IMG/VR virus record: IMGVR_UViG_3300036857_000441
Coordinates: 1-27,326 of that record
Strand: one strand, 5' to 3'
Length of the DNA: 27,326 nucleotides
Source: a virus
The translations under genes were made by a program, and so were the position numbers. A model generated the notes under the pieces. It was not told the DNA's origin, ran no database searches, and was given only the letters and a program-made list of their open reading frames with translations. Positions 27,303 to 27,326 of the stretch are shown here, in pieces. Every line of letters begins with the position of its first letter. Within the stretch, counting starts at the first letter, position 1.

Positions 27303-27326
27303 GCTCGACTGCCGCAGCGATCCTCG
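27228..27326. repeat. Terminal direct repeat, right copy
   Basis: Exact copy of bases 1-99. It holds the last 24 codons of the small membrane ORF that starts at 27216 and the first codons (GTG at 27299) of the membrane gene annotated at 72-212. Confidence 0.95.
27299..27326 (+). CDS. Start of the membrane gene at 72-212 (redundant copy)
   Basis: GTG at 27299 is the same start codon as at 72; the rest lies across the circular junction. Confidence 0.6.

Noticed and set aside
1-27326. tRNA genes or CRISPR arrays
   Set aside because: I searched for a T-loop GGTTCGA-type signature and for regularly spaced repeats and found none; the only close repeats are those at 7652-7750.

Overview
The window is a small, very GC-rich double-stranded DNA phage genome, and it looks complete. 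Bases 1-99 are repeated exactly at 27228-27326, so the contig closes into a circle with about 27,227 unique bases. It encodes an HK97-type capsid, a tail-tape-measure protein and a full siphovirus tail cassette. A large serine integrase makes it a probable temperate phage. High GC, frequent GTG starts, four-base gene overlaps and an Rpf-like transglycosylase domain whose wording resembles cell-wall proteins of Thermoleophilia (Solirubrobacterales) suggest an actinobacterial host. The host is an inference.

Layout, reading around the circle. (1) 26941-27302 continuing at 1-830: a rightward group opened by a basic phage protein with its own ribosome site, then three small membrane proteins including the best holin candidate, then an HNH endonuclease. 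(2) 835-3948: a ParB-domain/adenine methyltransferase fusion, then small and large terminase. (3) 4026-5656: a protein joining a HicA-like N-terminus to a ParB-like domain, under its own promoter, plus a small partner gene. (4) 5828-15804: portal, prohead protease, major capsid, connectors, tail terminator, tail tube, tail chaperones (probable -1 frameshift), tape measure and baseplate genes. (5) 15818-17743: a tail appendage protein, an antisense zinc-ribbon gene, a CHAP endolysin and an acidic small protein. (6) 17744-19234: DnaA-box-like sites, a PAS-domain protein and four small genes. (7) 20821-19070, leftward: a 129-residue unknown gene and the serine integrase. (8) 20908-26391, rightward early-type operon: membrane peptide, cytosine methyltransferase, secreted Rpf-like transglycosylase, RusA resolvase, zinc-ribbon proteins, a winged-helix/zinc protein and a RecT-like protein. 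(9) 26810-26517, leftward: a HARE-HTH protein with a histone-H1-like tail.

The phage carries recombination genes (RusA, RecT-like) but no DNA polymerase, primase or helicase that I can see, so it probably replicates with host machinery. The DnaA-box cluster at 17750-17791 is the best origin candidate. No classical cI-like repressor is visible. The strongest regulatory signal is a dyad, CGTTwGC-N6-GCAAAC, found at two putative promoters: that of the HicA/ParB-like gene and that of the portal operon. The portal ATG lies only seven bases beyond a good -10 element, so the head operon is probably expressed from a leaderless mRNA. The HicA/ParB-like gene, its operator and the capsid promoter form the most promising candidate for an undescribed control system here.
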